Below are positions 1-5,514 of a stretch of 5,778 nt of DNA, in pieces. The translations under genes and the position numbers were made by a program. Every line of letters starts with the position of its first letter. The stretch's first letter is position 1. The notes beneath the pieces were generated by a model. That model saw only the letters and a program-made list of their open reading frames with translations. It did not search any database and was not told where the DNA came from. This DNA is from Desulfuromonadaceae bacterium UBA6124 (lineage in GTDB: Bacteria; Desulfobacterota; Desulfuromonadia; Desulfuromonadales; Trichloromonadaceae): contig DIVU01000074.1 in assembly GCA_002423365.1 (NCBI GenBank), positions 1 to 5,778 of the forward strand, given 5' to 3'.

Positions 1-598
1 CGTCGCGCATCTCGCGATAGAGTTCTTCCCCCTCGCGGCAGCGTTCGCCGATGCCGCAGAAGACCGAAACACCCTCGTGTTCGCCGGCCATGTTGTGGAT
101 CAGTTCGGTGATGAGGACTGTCTTGCCGACACCGGCGCCGCCGAAAAAACCGGCCTTGCCGCCTCGTTCCAGAGGGGCGAGAACATCGATGGCCTTGATG
201 CCGGTGGTGAAGATTTCCTCGCGGGTCGAGCGCTCGGCCAGGGGCACCGGCTTGCGGTGGACGGAGCGCCGCTCCGCGTTGGGCAGCGGCTCCCCCCGGT
301 CGATGGGATCGCCGAAGACGTTGAAGGCGCGGCCGAGAATCTCCGGCCCGACCGGCACCCGCAACGGCTCGCCGCAGTTGGTGACGACGGCGCCCCGGGA
401 CAATCCCTGGGTGGGGGTGAGGGCGACGCCCCGTACCCGTCGGGCGTCGAGATGGAGGGCGACCTCGATGACGACCTCGCCGTTATCCCCGGCCTGGAGC
501 AGGGTGTCGACGCGGGGGAGTTCGCTGTCGAAACGGACATCCACCACCGAGCCGCGCACGGCGACGACGGTTCCCGGATTGTGGTTCACATCGGCCAT
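1..598 (-). CDS. atpD: F1 ATP synthase subunit beta, N-ATPase type (N-terminal part)
   Basis: This is the catalytic beta subunit of a membrane-bound F1Fo ATPase, cut by the window edge after 199 of about 460-480 residues. Visible are the N-terminal barrel domain (start GTVVAVRGSVVDVRF, residues 9-23), the LDARRVRGVALTPTQGL stretch (50-66), the P-loop GGAGVGKT (153-160, with K159 and T160) and the GERCREG segment (184-190, holding the expected Glu185 and Arg186). The segments LAERSTREEIF (120-130), LAPLERGGKAG (140-150) and FCGIGERCREGEELYREM fit the alternative N-ATPase beta from memory; ordinary AtpD usually has GERTREGNDLY and a different 120-150 region. The gene opens directly on a divergent intergenic region, so no atpG precedes it. 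That fits the N-ATPase order, in which atpD comes first. The ATG at 598 has only a weak GAGAA Shine-Dalgarno. ATP synthase beta is near certain; the N-type assignment is strong but rests on recalled family features. Confidence 0.93.
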   Translation of the reverse strand, partial: MADVNHNPGTVVAVRGSVVDVRFDSELPRVDTLLQAGDNGEVVIEVALHLDARRVRGVALTPTQGLSRGAVVTNCGEPLRVPVGPEILGRAFNVFGDPIDRGEPLPNAERRSVHRKPVPLAERSTREEIFTTGIKAIDVLAPLERGGKAGFFGGAGVGKTVLITELIHNMAGEHEGVSVFCGIGERCREGEELYREMRD

Positions 599-654
599 AA
601 AGGGGTTCTCATTGCGCGGGGGTTGGTCAAGGGGCTGGAAACGATTATTCTTTA

Positions 655-682
655 ATCATAGCCTCTCCACAGGAAAGGTCCA
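655..682 (-). promoter_or_regulatory. Candidate sigma70 promoter for the atpD operon
   Basis: Reading the minus strand, TGGACC (677-682, 4/6 match to TTGACA) is separated by 16 bp from TATGAT (655-660, 5/6 match to TATAAT). The leader to the atpD start would be about 50 nt. It lies in the 183-bp divergent gap between atpD and the deacetylase gene. The -35 is weak, so this is a prediction only. I saw no comparably good plus-strand promoter for the deacetylase in the same gap. Confidence 0.35.
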
Positions 683-768
683 GCGAAGTGGCGGAAGGGA
701 CTGGTCGACTTTGGGATTGCCGCGACCGCGCCTTGCGGGTTAACTTGTCCCTGCCGATAGATTGAAAT

Positions 769-774
769 GGAGGG
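769..774 (+). promoter_or_regulatory. Ribosome binding site that fixes the deacetylase start
   Basis: GGAGGG lies 7 nt before the ATG at 782. It overlaps the other in-frame ATG at 767, which itself has no Shine-Dalgarno. Starting at 782 also puts the conserved NADDLG motif at residues 7-12, as is usual in this family. Confidence 0.8.
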
Positions 775-781
775 TGGAGAG

Positions 782-1612
782 ATGATTCAGCTGATTGTCA
801 ATGCCGATGATCTGGGGAGTGGGCCGGAGCGGGACCGGGGGATTTTTCGCTGTTTCGAGCAAGGGATTGTCACCAGTGTTTCGCTTTTGGCCAACGGCCC
901 GCACTTCACCGAAGCGGCGCGCGAGGCCGGTCGCCTGGGAATGCCGCTGGGCGTTCACCTGAATCTCTCGGAAGGGCGGGCGCTGACCGGCGTTATTCCC
1001 GGGCTCACCGACGAATCCGGGAAATTTCCCGGCAAGGCGGATCTGCGGCGGATTCTCGCCGCCGGCGATTTCGACCGCCAAGGCGTGCGGCGGGAGCTGG
1101 CGGCACAAATCGACCGCGTGCGCCAGGCCGGATTGATTCCCGATCATCTCGACAGCCACCAGCATTTCCTTCTCTTTCCCGCCGTGACCGAACTGGTGCT
1201 CGATCTCGCCCGTGACGAAGGCATTCAGGCCCTGCGGCGGCCGGTGCCGGCGGAAAATCCCCGGCGCGATCCGCCGCCGCCCCTGGGGGACGAACTGGCT
1301 CTCTACCGGCGTCTGGCTCCCGCCGCTTCGGCGCAAATCGACGGGGCCGGGTTCTTCGCGCCGCAAGGACTGTGGGGCATGACCATCCTCGATCGGCTTG
1401 ACAACCAGGCGCTGCTGGCGCTTTTGGAAGAGATGCCGGACGGGGTCTGGGAACTGATGGTGCATCCCGGCTATCGCGACGCGGGGCAGCCCTTTTCCGG
1501 CCCGGAGCGGGTGCGGGAAATCCTGGCCCTGACCGATCCGCGCATGACCCGACTTGTCCGTGAAAAAGAAATCCGCCTGACCAATTTCGGAGCCTGCGCA
1601 TGCGCATCCTGA
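782..1612 (+). CDS. ChbG/HpnK (YdjC)-family carbohydrate deacetylase
   Basis: This 276-residue protein, the usual family length, is a predicted metal-dependent deacetylase that removes N-acetyl groups from sugars. Family members include ChbG (chitooligosaccharides) and HpnK (hopanoid-associated). Visible motifs are NADDLG (7-12) with the Asp9-Asp10 pair, GVHLNLSEG (57-65) with His59, DHLDSHQH (121-128) with His126 and His128, and MVHPG (226-230) with His228. These match the expected metal and catalytic positions, so the enzyme looks intact. No signal peptide or membrane segment is seen, so it is probably cytoplasmic. It overlaps the following glycosyltransferase by 13 nt, implying co-translation and a shared pathway. 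No hopanoid genes are in the window, so the hpnK symbol is withheld. The family call is firm; the substrate is unknown. The pairing suggests a glycoconjugate made by the neighbour. Confidence 0.9.
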   Translation: MIQLIVNADDLGSGPERDRGIFRCFEQGIVTSVSLLANGPHFTEAAREAGRLGMPLGVHLNLSEGRALTGVIPGLTDESGKFPGKADLRRILAAGDFDRQGVRRELAAQIDRVRQAGLIPDHLDSHQHFLLFPAVTELVLDLARDEGIQALRRPVPAENPRRDPPPPLGDELALYRRLAPAASAQIDGAGFFAPQGLWGMTILDRLDNQALLALLEEMPDGVWELMVHPGYRDAGQPFSGPERVREILALTDPRMTRLVREKEIRLTNFGACACAS

Positions 1613-2604
1613 TTCTTTCCCCCCGGCAGGACCGGGCCACCGGCAATTACGTGACCGCCCGCCGTTTCCAGCGGGGACTGGAAGGTTTCGGACACAGCGT
1701 CAGGCTTGCGGAGATCGCTCCGGAGCCGGCGCCTGTGGCCGAGGAAGTCGCCGTCTTCGCCCCCGATCTGGCGATTCTGCTCCACGCCTACCGCACCGGC
1801 CGCCCCTGGCTGGAGAGCGGCGCCAAGAGGCCTTTTCTCGTGCTGTTGACCGGGACCGATGTTCATCAGGGCCTGGATGACCCCGAGCAACGTCCCTGGA
1901 TTCTGCGGGTCTTCCGTGAAGCCGCCGTCGTGGCGATCCAAAATCCGCTGACCTGCGCGAAGCTCCGCCGCGATTATCCGGAACTTGGGGCACGCCTGCA
2001 TTATCTTCCTCCCGGCATCGAACTGGGGGGGGCGCCCTATGCCTTGCGTACGCTTCATGGGGTCCCGTCGGAGACTTTTCTCTTCTTCTGCCCGGCGAGC
2101 CTGCGGCCGGTCAAGGGGGTGCTAGAGTTGCTCGAACTCTTCGATCCCCTGGCCCGTGAACGGCGGGAGTTCATCGTTGCCTTCTGTGGCCCGGAACTGG
2201 ACGCGGACTATGCCCGCCGCTTCCATGTCGCCCTGAACGCGCGTCCCTGGGCCAGGTATCTCGGTATCATCCCCGCCGAGGCCATGCCCGCCGCCATGGC
2301 GGAAGCGGACGTCATCCTCAACAATTCCGTCGCCGAGGGCCTGCCCAACGCCCTGCTCGAAGCGACGGTGGTTGGGCGGCCGATTCTCGCCCGCGACATT
2401 CCCGGCAACGCGGCGGTGGTGCGCCCGGGGGAAAATGGTCTGCTTTATGGGGATGGAGAGGAGTTTCTGGCGTGTGCCTCGCGGCTGCTCGACGACGACG
2501 CCCTGCGTGCGGTGCTTTCCCGCTCCGATTCGGACGAGTATCGTCCCGAGCGGGAGGCGGCAGAGCTTCGGCGGTTATGTGAACTGATGCTGGGGAAGGT
2601 CTAG
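1600..2604 (+). CDS. GT4 family glycosyltransferase, GLT1D1-like
   Basis: This 334-residue GT-B fold enzyme is predicted to move a sugar from a nucleotide-sugar donor to an unknown acceptor. The N-terminal Rossmann domain (1 to about 150) holds the loop ATGNYVTARR (13-22) and LTGTD (83-87). The C-terminal donor domain (about 155-334) holds SLRPVKG (167-173; Arg169 and Lys172 probably bind donor phosphates), the E-x7-E motif (Glu246 to Glu254, within NSVAEGLPNALLEA) and PILARDIPGNAAVV (261-274). That last stretch is, from memory, nearly identical to one in animal GLT1D1, a poorly characterised protein, which makes it the closest relative I recognise. The start at 1600 has GGAG (1589-1592) 7 nt upstream and lies inside the end of the deacetylase gene. 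No signal peptide or helix is seen, so it is cytoplasmic or membrane-peripheral. The N-terminus also faintly recalls selenoneine SenB, but no SenA lies here. Family is confident; substrate is unknown. Confidence 0.9.
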   Translation: MRILILSPRQDRATGNYVTARRFQRGLEGFGHSVRLAEIAPEPAPVAEEVAVFAPDLAILLHAYRTGRPWLESGAKRPFLVLLTGTDVHQGLDDPEQRPWILRVFREAAVVAIQNPLTCAKLRRDYPELGARLHYLPPGIELGGAPYALRTLHGVPSETFLFFCPASLRPVKGVLELLELFDPLARERREFIVAFCGPELDADYARRFHVALNARPWARYLGIIPAEAMPAAMAEADVILNNSVAEGLPNALLEATVVGRPILARDIPGNAAVVRPGENGLLYGDGEEFLACASRLLDDDALRAVLSRSDSDEYRPEREAAELRRLCELMLGKV

Positions 2605-2608
2605 CTTT

Positions 2609-3232
2609 TTACTCGGTCCAGCCGTGCAGCATGGTGCGGAAGCGGGACCAGAAAGTGACGCCGAGGGTCGAGAGATAAACGTGCAGGAGGAGAAAGGCCA
2701 TGATCGCGCAGCCGACGATCCAGTGGATGGCGATGAGGCCTTTGATGCTGCCGAACATGTCGATGATTTTCCACGGGGGGGAGAGGGATTTCAGGGCCAT
2801 GCCGGTGACCATCTGCACCGGGAAGAGGCCGAGCATGACCAGCAGATAAAGGGGTTTTTCGATAGGGTTGAACTTGTTGTCCGATGTCGGCTGGTGCGGG
2901 TCGGGCTCGCCATGGAAGTAGCCGCCGAAATAATAGCGCAACTGGGCGCGCAGCTTGGTGCTCAACTCCCCTCTGCGCGGCAGATAAAGAGTGCCGAGAC
3001 TGCCGGCGATGATGGCGTGATAGAAAAACCAGACGAAAAAACTTAAGGTGACGAGCAGCCCGGCGGTGTTGTGGACTTCGATGGCGATGCGGAAGTTGGG
3101 CACGATATGAATCTGCCCGGGAAAACGCAACTGCGCGCCGGTTCCGATCAGAACCAGCACGCAGATGCCGTGGAAGCCATGCCAAAGACGTAAAAAAAGG
3201 GGATGGATGTAGTCTTTCCTGGCGACGGCCAT
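2609..3232 (-). CDS. Di-heme cytochrome b (cytochrome b561 / Ni-Fe hydrogenase cytochrome b type), second of a pair
   Basis: This 207-residue integral membrane protein has four predicted helices (about 12-33, 52-77, 125-146 and 165-188). It belongs to the small cytochrome b family that passes electrons between the quinone pool and a periplasmic redox partner, as in hydrogenase, formate dehydrogenase or thiosulfate reductase (PhsC-like) complexes. Likely heme-ligand histidines are His18/His21 (RLWHGFH) in helix 1, His54 (HNTAG) in helix 2, and His170 and His184 (LLLHVYLSTLG) in helix 4, enough for two b hemes. The ATG at 3232 has GAGGA about 7 nt upstream. It lies 42 bp after the stop of its paralogue, so the two are probably co-transcribed. 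The stop codon is 4 bp from the stop of the convergent glycosyltransferase. No multiheme cytochrome c, iron-sulfur or molybdenum subunit is adjacent, so the partner is unknown. Confidence 0.88.
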   Translation of the reverse strand: MAVARKDYIHPLFLRLWHGFHGICVLVLIGTGAQLRFPGQIHIVPNFRIAIEVHNTAGLLVTLSFFVWFFYHAIIAGSLGTLYLPRRGELSTKLRAQLRYYFGGYFHGEPDPHQPTSDNKFNPIEKPLYLLVMLGLFPVQMVTGMALKSLSPPWKIIDMFGSIKGLIAIHWIVGCAIMAFLLLHVYLSTLGVTFWSRFRTMLHGWTE

Positions 3233-3274
3233 GGGGCGATCCTCGGACCGGCCCGGGGCCGGTGGGTTACACGG

Positions 3275-3910
3275 TTAGTGTTTCTCCTCGATCTCTTCCC
3301 ACCCGTCCCACATTGGCTTGAAATGCGCCCAAGGAGTGACGCCCAGGGTGGCCAGATAGACATGGGTGAAGACGAAGGCGCACAGGGCGCAGGCGCAGAG
3401 GAAGTGCAGATTGACCAGAATCTTCAGGCCGCCGACCATGTTCACCAGGCTCCAGGCCGGGGCGATATAGAGCAGGGCCAGCCCGGTGAGGGTCACCAGC
3501 GGGACGAGCATCAGCATAATGACCATGTAGGCCGATTTTTGCAAGGCGTTGAATTTGTTTTCCGGCGTGGCGTGATGGGGGTTGGGGCGGCCGCGGAAGA
3601 AGTTGAAGAAGTAGTAGACCCCCTGCAGCCAGAGGCCGCGCTGGATGTCTTGCTTGCCGGGGATGTAGAGCTTGGCCAGGGAACCGGCGATCAGGGCGTA
3701 GTAGCCGAACCAGAGGACGAAGGAGAGGGCGACCACGATGCCGGCGGTATTGTGCAGGCGGATCGCCGACTTGTACGTGCCAAAGAGGTTCACGTACTCG
3801 GGGAAGCGGATCTGTAACCCGCTCAGTATCAGGGTCACGATTCCCAAAGCGTGGAGCCAATGCCAGATGCGTACCGGGGTCGGATTCAGATAGATTTTGT
3901 GCGTCGTCAT
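3275..3910 (-). CDS. Di-heme cytochrome b (cytochrome b561 / Ni-Fe hydrogenase cytochrome b type), first of a pair
   Basis: This 211-residue four-helix membrane cytochrome b is a clear paralogue of the next gene. Shared landmarks are RIWHWLH (14-20; His17, His20), HNTAG (53-57; His53), ENKFNALQK (117-125), and His169 and His183 in helix 4 (THVYLATLGVTPW), ending in a matching DGW near the C-terminus. The five histidines sit at the same spacing as in the partner, supporting two b hemes and quinone-linked electron transfer. The start at 3910 was chosen because AGAGGTGA (3916-3923) lies 5 nt upstream; an in-frame ATG at 3991 would add 27 residues lacking family features. The C-terminus is a charged cytoplasmic-looking tail, EEIEEKH. 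The pair may form a heterodimer or serve two related complexes. This is inferred, since no redox partner lies nearby. Confidence 0.88.
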   Translation of the reverse strand: MTTHKIYLNPTPVRIWHWLHALGIVTLILSGLQIRFPEYVNLFGTYKSAIRLHNTAGIVVALSFVLWFGYYALIAGSLAKLYIPGKQDIQRGLWLQGVYYFFNFFRGRPNPHHATPENKFNALQKSAYMVIMLMLVPLVTLTGLALLYIAPAWSLVNMVGGLKILVNLHFLCACALCAFVFTHVYLATLGVTPWAHFKPMWDGWEEIEEKH

Positions 3911-3915
3911 GGCCG

Positions 3916-3923
3916 TCACCTCT
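3916..3923 (-). promoter_or_regulatory. Ribosome binding site that fixes the first cytochrome b start
   Basis: On the minus strand AGAGGTGA lies 5 nt before the ATG at 3910. It decides against the longer in-frame start at 3991. Confidence 0.75.
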
Positions 3924-3963
3924 TCGACATTTGAAAGCGGAAACTTGCGGGCCTCTTTTATCA

Positions 3964-3991
3964 ATCTTACATGGAAAGTGCCGCTCGGCAA
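3964..3991 (-). promoter_or_regulatory. Weak candidate promoter for the cytochrome b pair
   Basis: In the 106-bp gap after corA, the minus strand reads TTGCCG (3986-3991), a 16-bp spacer, then TAAGAT (3964-3969). Each hexamer matches the sigma70 consensus at 4 of 6 positions. No convincing terminator follows corA, so the cytochromes could instead, or also, be read from the corA promoter. Confidence 0.25.
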
Positions 3992-4016
3992 GGGGCGGTC
4001 CGGTTTCTATCGGCTC

Positions 4017-5084
4017 TCACAGCCACTTCTTCCCCCGGAAAAACCTCAGCATCCCCAGCGCGCAGAGGACGCTGAAACCCCAGAAGGCGGCGTAGCCCCA
4101 GCGCCAGCGCAGTTCGGGCAGGTAGTCGAAGTTCATGCCGTAAACGCCGGCGAGAAAGGTGAGGGGGATGAAGATGGTGGCGATGATGGTCAGCACCTTC
4201 ATGATTTCGTTCATACGATTGCTGACGCTCGACAGGTACAGGTCGAGCATCCCCGCGAGCATGTCGCGGAAGGTTTCCACGGTGTCGATAATCTGGATGG
4301 TGTGGTCGTAGACGTCGCGCAGGAAGATGCCGGTACTCTCGGCGATGAGCGGCGATTCAGCGCGTTGCAGGCGACCGATGAGTTCGCGCAGCGGCCAGAC
4401 CGATTTGCGCAGCAGGATCATCTCGCGTTTGAGGTTGTGGATCTGGTGCAGGGTCTCGGGCGAGGGGCGGCTGAGCAGTTCGTCTTCGAGCTGTTCGATT
4501 TCGTCGCCGAATTTCTCCAGGATGAGGAAATGGCCGTCGACAATGGCGTCGATGAGGGCGTAGGCGAGGTAGTCGGCCCCGTGCTTACGGATTTTCCCCC
4601 GGTTGCCGCGCAGGCGTTCGCGCACCCCGTCGAAAAGATCTCCCTCCTGCTCCTGAAAGGTCAGGAGGTGGTTGTGCCCGACAATCAGACTGACCTGCTC
4701 GATGCGGATGTCCGTGCCGTTTTCGGGCAGGCTGAGCATCTTCAGGACCAGAAAGAGAAAGTCGTCGTGCTCCTCGTACTTGGGGCGATGGCTAGTGTTG
4801 AGGATGTCTTCCAGAACCAGCGGGTGCAGTCCGAAGATCGCGCCGCATTTCTCCAGAATATCCACCTGATGGATGCCGGCGATATCGACCCAGCAGACCT
4901 GCGGGCCGGCGGGGCAGGCGGCGCAGTCCTCCACCCGGCGCGGGGTCTTTTCCGTCAGGCGTTCGGCGTCGTATTCGAAGACGGAAATTTTTACCGTTTC
5001 AACCTTGCGGTCGCCGACGTGAACCAGGGTGCCGGGCGAGGCGCCGATCTTTTTGTGATGGGTACGGATGACTTTTTTGCGCAT
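4017..5084 (-). CDS. corA: CorA-type magnesium/divalent cation channel
   Basis: This 355-residue protein is a pentameric inner-membrane channel for Mg2+ (also Co2+/Ni2+ in some members). It aligns along its whole length with Thermotoga maritima CorA as I recall it, offset by +4. It has a large cytoplasmic N-terminal funnel, HPLVLEDIL (87-95), ADYLAYALIDA (170-180), the long stalk helix, RDVYDHTIQI (256-265), SSVSNRMNEIMKVLTI (285-300), transmembrane helix 1 (about 295-314), the YGMNF selectivity motif (315-319), transmembrane helix 2 (about 330-348) and a basic tail ending KKWL. Asp93 and Asp257 correspond to the regulatory intersubunit Mg2+ site (Asp89/Asp253 in T. maritima). The ATG at 5084 has GGGAG about 7 nt upstream. 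One oddity is a cysteine-rich insertion, Cys54-x2-Cys57-x6-Cys64, in the N-terminal domain. The cytochrome b pair follows 106 bp downstream on the same strand. Confidence 0.97.
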   Translation of the reverse strand: MRKKVIRTHHKKIGASPGTLVHVGDRKVETVKISVFEYDAERLTEKTPRRVEDCAACPAGPQVCWVDIAGIHQVDILEKCGAIFGLHPLVLEDILNTSHRPKYEEHDDFLFLVLKMLSLPENGTDIRIEQVSLIVGHNHLLTFQEQEGDLFDGVRERLRGNRGKIRKHGADYLAYALIDAIVDGHFLILEKFGDEIEQLEDELLSRPSPETLHQIHNLKREMILLRKSVWPLRELIGRLQRAESPLIAESTGIFLRDVYDHTIQIIDTVETFRDMLAGMLDLYLSSVSNRMNEIMKVLTIIATIFIPLTFLAGVYGMNFDYLPELRWRWGYAAFWGFSVLCALGMLRFFRGKKWL

Positions 5085-5128
5085 GCGACTTCTCCCGGCG
5101 GTCTGTCGTGATAGTGGAAGTTTCCGAA

Positions 5129-5157
5129 AGCATAGCGCTTCTTGCCGGACCGGTCCA
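5129..5157 (-). promoter_or_regulatory. Candidate sigma70 promoter for corA
   Basis: On the minus strand TGGACC (5152-5157) is followed by a 17-bp spacer and TATGCT (5129-5134), giving a leader of about 35-40 nt. The -35 hexamer is the same as that proposed for atpD. Each hexamer matches consensus at 4 of 6 positions, so this is tentative. No obvious Mg2+-sensing leader hairpin can be fitted in so short a leader. Confidence 0.35.
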
Positions 5158-5183
5158 TCTGATGAAGAAATTCAGCTTCCCCC

Positions 5184-5212
5184 TTGCGGTTTGCACGCGC
5201 GTTGATTAGAAT
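5184..5212 (+). promoter_or_regulatory. Candidate sigma70 promoter for the small GPERRR-tail gene
   Basis: TTGCGG (5184-5189), an exact 17-bp spacer and TAGAAT (5207-5212, 5/6 match to TATAAT) lie 34 bp before the ATG at 5247. It is the best-looking promoter in the window and supports the small gene being an independent unit. Confidence 0.5.
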
Positions 5213-5233
5213 TCAAAGGTTCCAAAAATCGGT

Positions 5234-5240
5234 GAGGAGG
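5234..5240 (+). promoter_or_regulatory. Strong ribosome binding site of the small gene
   Basis: GAGGAGG lies 6 nt before the ATG at 5247. This makes 5247 the start rather than the in-frame codon at 5184, which falls inside the predicted promoter. Confidence 0.8.
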
Positions 5241-5246
5241 TTGGGG

Positions 5247-5450
5247 ATGATTCTGGTGCGTTTCGAGGATGGTACTTTTCGCAAGGTTCCCGTCGATCTG
5301 CTCGGCAAGATGATCGCTTCCAGAGAGATCACCCACTTCCGCCGTTCCTCGGGTTGGGTCGACGCGACGGGGGACCAGGTGCGCACCCATTTTTCCCCTT
5401 CCTATCAGGGGCCGGAGCGGCGGCGCCGTCCTCGCGGGCAGGGGCAGTAG
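5247..5450 (+). CDS. Small conserved-looking protein with GPERRR tail (67 aa)
   Basis: This is a 67-residue protein of unknown function. It opens with a beta-hairpin-like MILVRFEDGTFRKVP (1-15), then an LLGKMIASREITHFRR segment and SSGWVD (39-44), and ends with a basic tail YQGPERRRRPRGQGQ (53-67). Short proteins with this plan (hydrophobic start, DG turn, a 'R-S-x-GWV' core and a Y-x-GPERRR end) recur in Geobacter relatives. I believe one such group is called the GSU3473 family, but I cannot confirm membership here. No membrane segment, signal peptide, metal-binding cysteine or catalytic motif is visible; the arginine-rich tail suggests nucleic-acid or acidic-partner binding, which is a guess. 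It is almost certainly a real gene: it has a candidate promoter, a GAGGAGG ribosome site 6 nt before the ATG and a strong terminator 24 bp after its stop. It is transcribed divergently from corA. Confidence 0.85.
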   Translation: MILVRFEDGTFRKVPVDLLGKMIASREITHFRRSSGWVDATGDQVRTHFSPSYQGPERRRRPRGQGQ

Positions 5451-5474
5451 TCGAGCATTCCACAATAAAAACAT

Positions 5475-5509
5475 AAAAAAAGCCGGGGCGGCCATCCCGG
5501 CTTTTTTTT
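5475..5509 (+). terminator. Bidirectional Rho-independent terminator
   Basis: A run of seven A (5475-5481) leads into the stem GCCGGG (5482-5487), an 8-nt loop, CCCGGC (5496-5501) and eight T (5502-5509). The A and T runs are complementary, so the same hairpin with a U-tract works on either strand. It ends the small gene on the plus strand and the beta-barrel gene on the minus strand, whose stop codon is at 5515. Confidence 0.93.
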
Positions 5510-5514
5510 ATGGC

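Noticed and set aside
51..743. Long plus-strand frames opposite atpD
   Set aside because: Pro/Arg/Ser/Thr-rich translations lying over a near-perfect ATP synthase beta coding sequence.
733..763. Possible plus-strand promoter TTGCGG...TAGATT before the deacetylase
   Set aside because: The spacer is 19 bp and the transcript would begin at or within the ribosome binding site, so it is not a credible promoter for this start.
740..1465. A 241-codon minus-strand frame opposite the deacetylase
   Set aside because: The plus strand holds an intact enzyme with all its metal-binding motifs; the opposite frame has no ribosome site or family features.
782..1612. HpnK as part of a hopanoid cluster
   Set aside because: The family fits, but no hopanoid synthesis gene is present in the window, so the specific role is not supported.
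1600..2604. Selenoneine glycosyltransferase SenB
   Set aside because: The N-terminus has a similar GN-x-VTA-x-R loop and LTGTD motif, but the protein matches GLT1D1 better in its C-terminal half and no SenA or SenC gene is adjacent.
3203..3817. A 204-codon plus-strand frame opposite the first cytochrome b
   Set aside because: Antisense shadow of a clear membrane cytochrome; composition is dominated by Gly, Glu, Asp and Gln with no recognisable motif.
3897..5111. A 404-codon open frame on the plus strand opposite corA
   Set aside because: It covers an intact CorA read on the other strand, has low-complexity Asp/Glu/Val/Gln-rich composition typical of GC-rich antisense frames, and matches no family I know.
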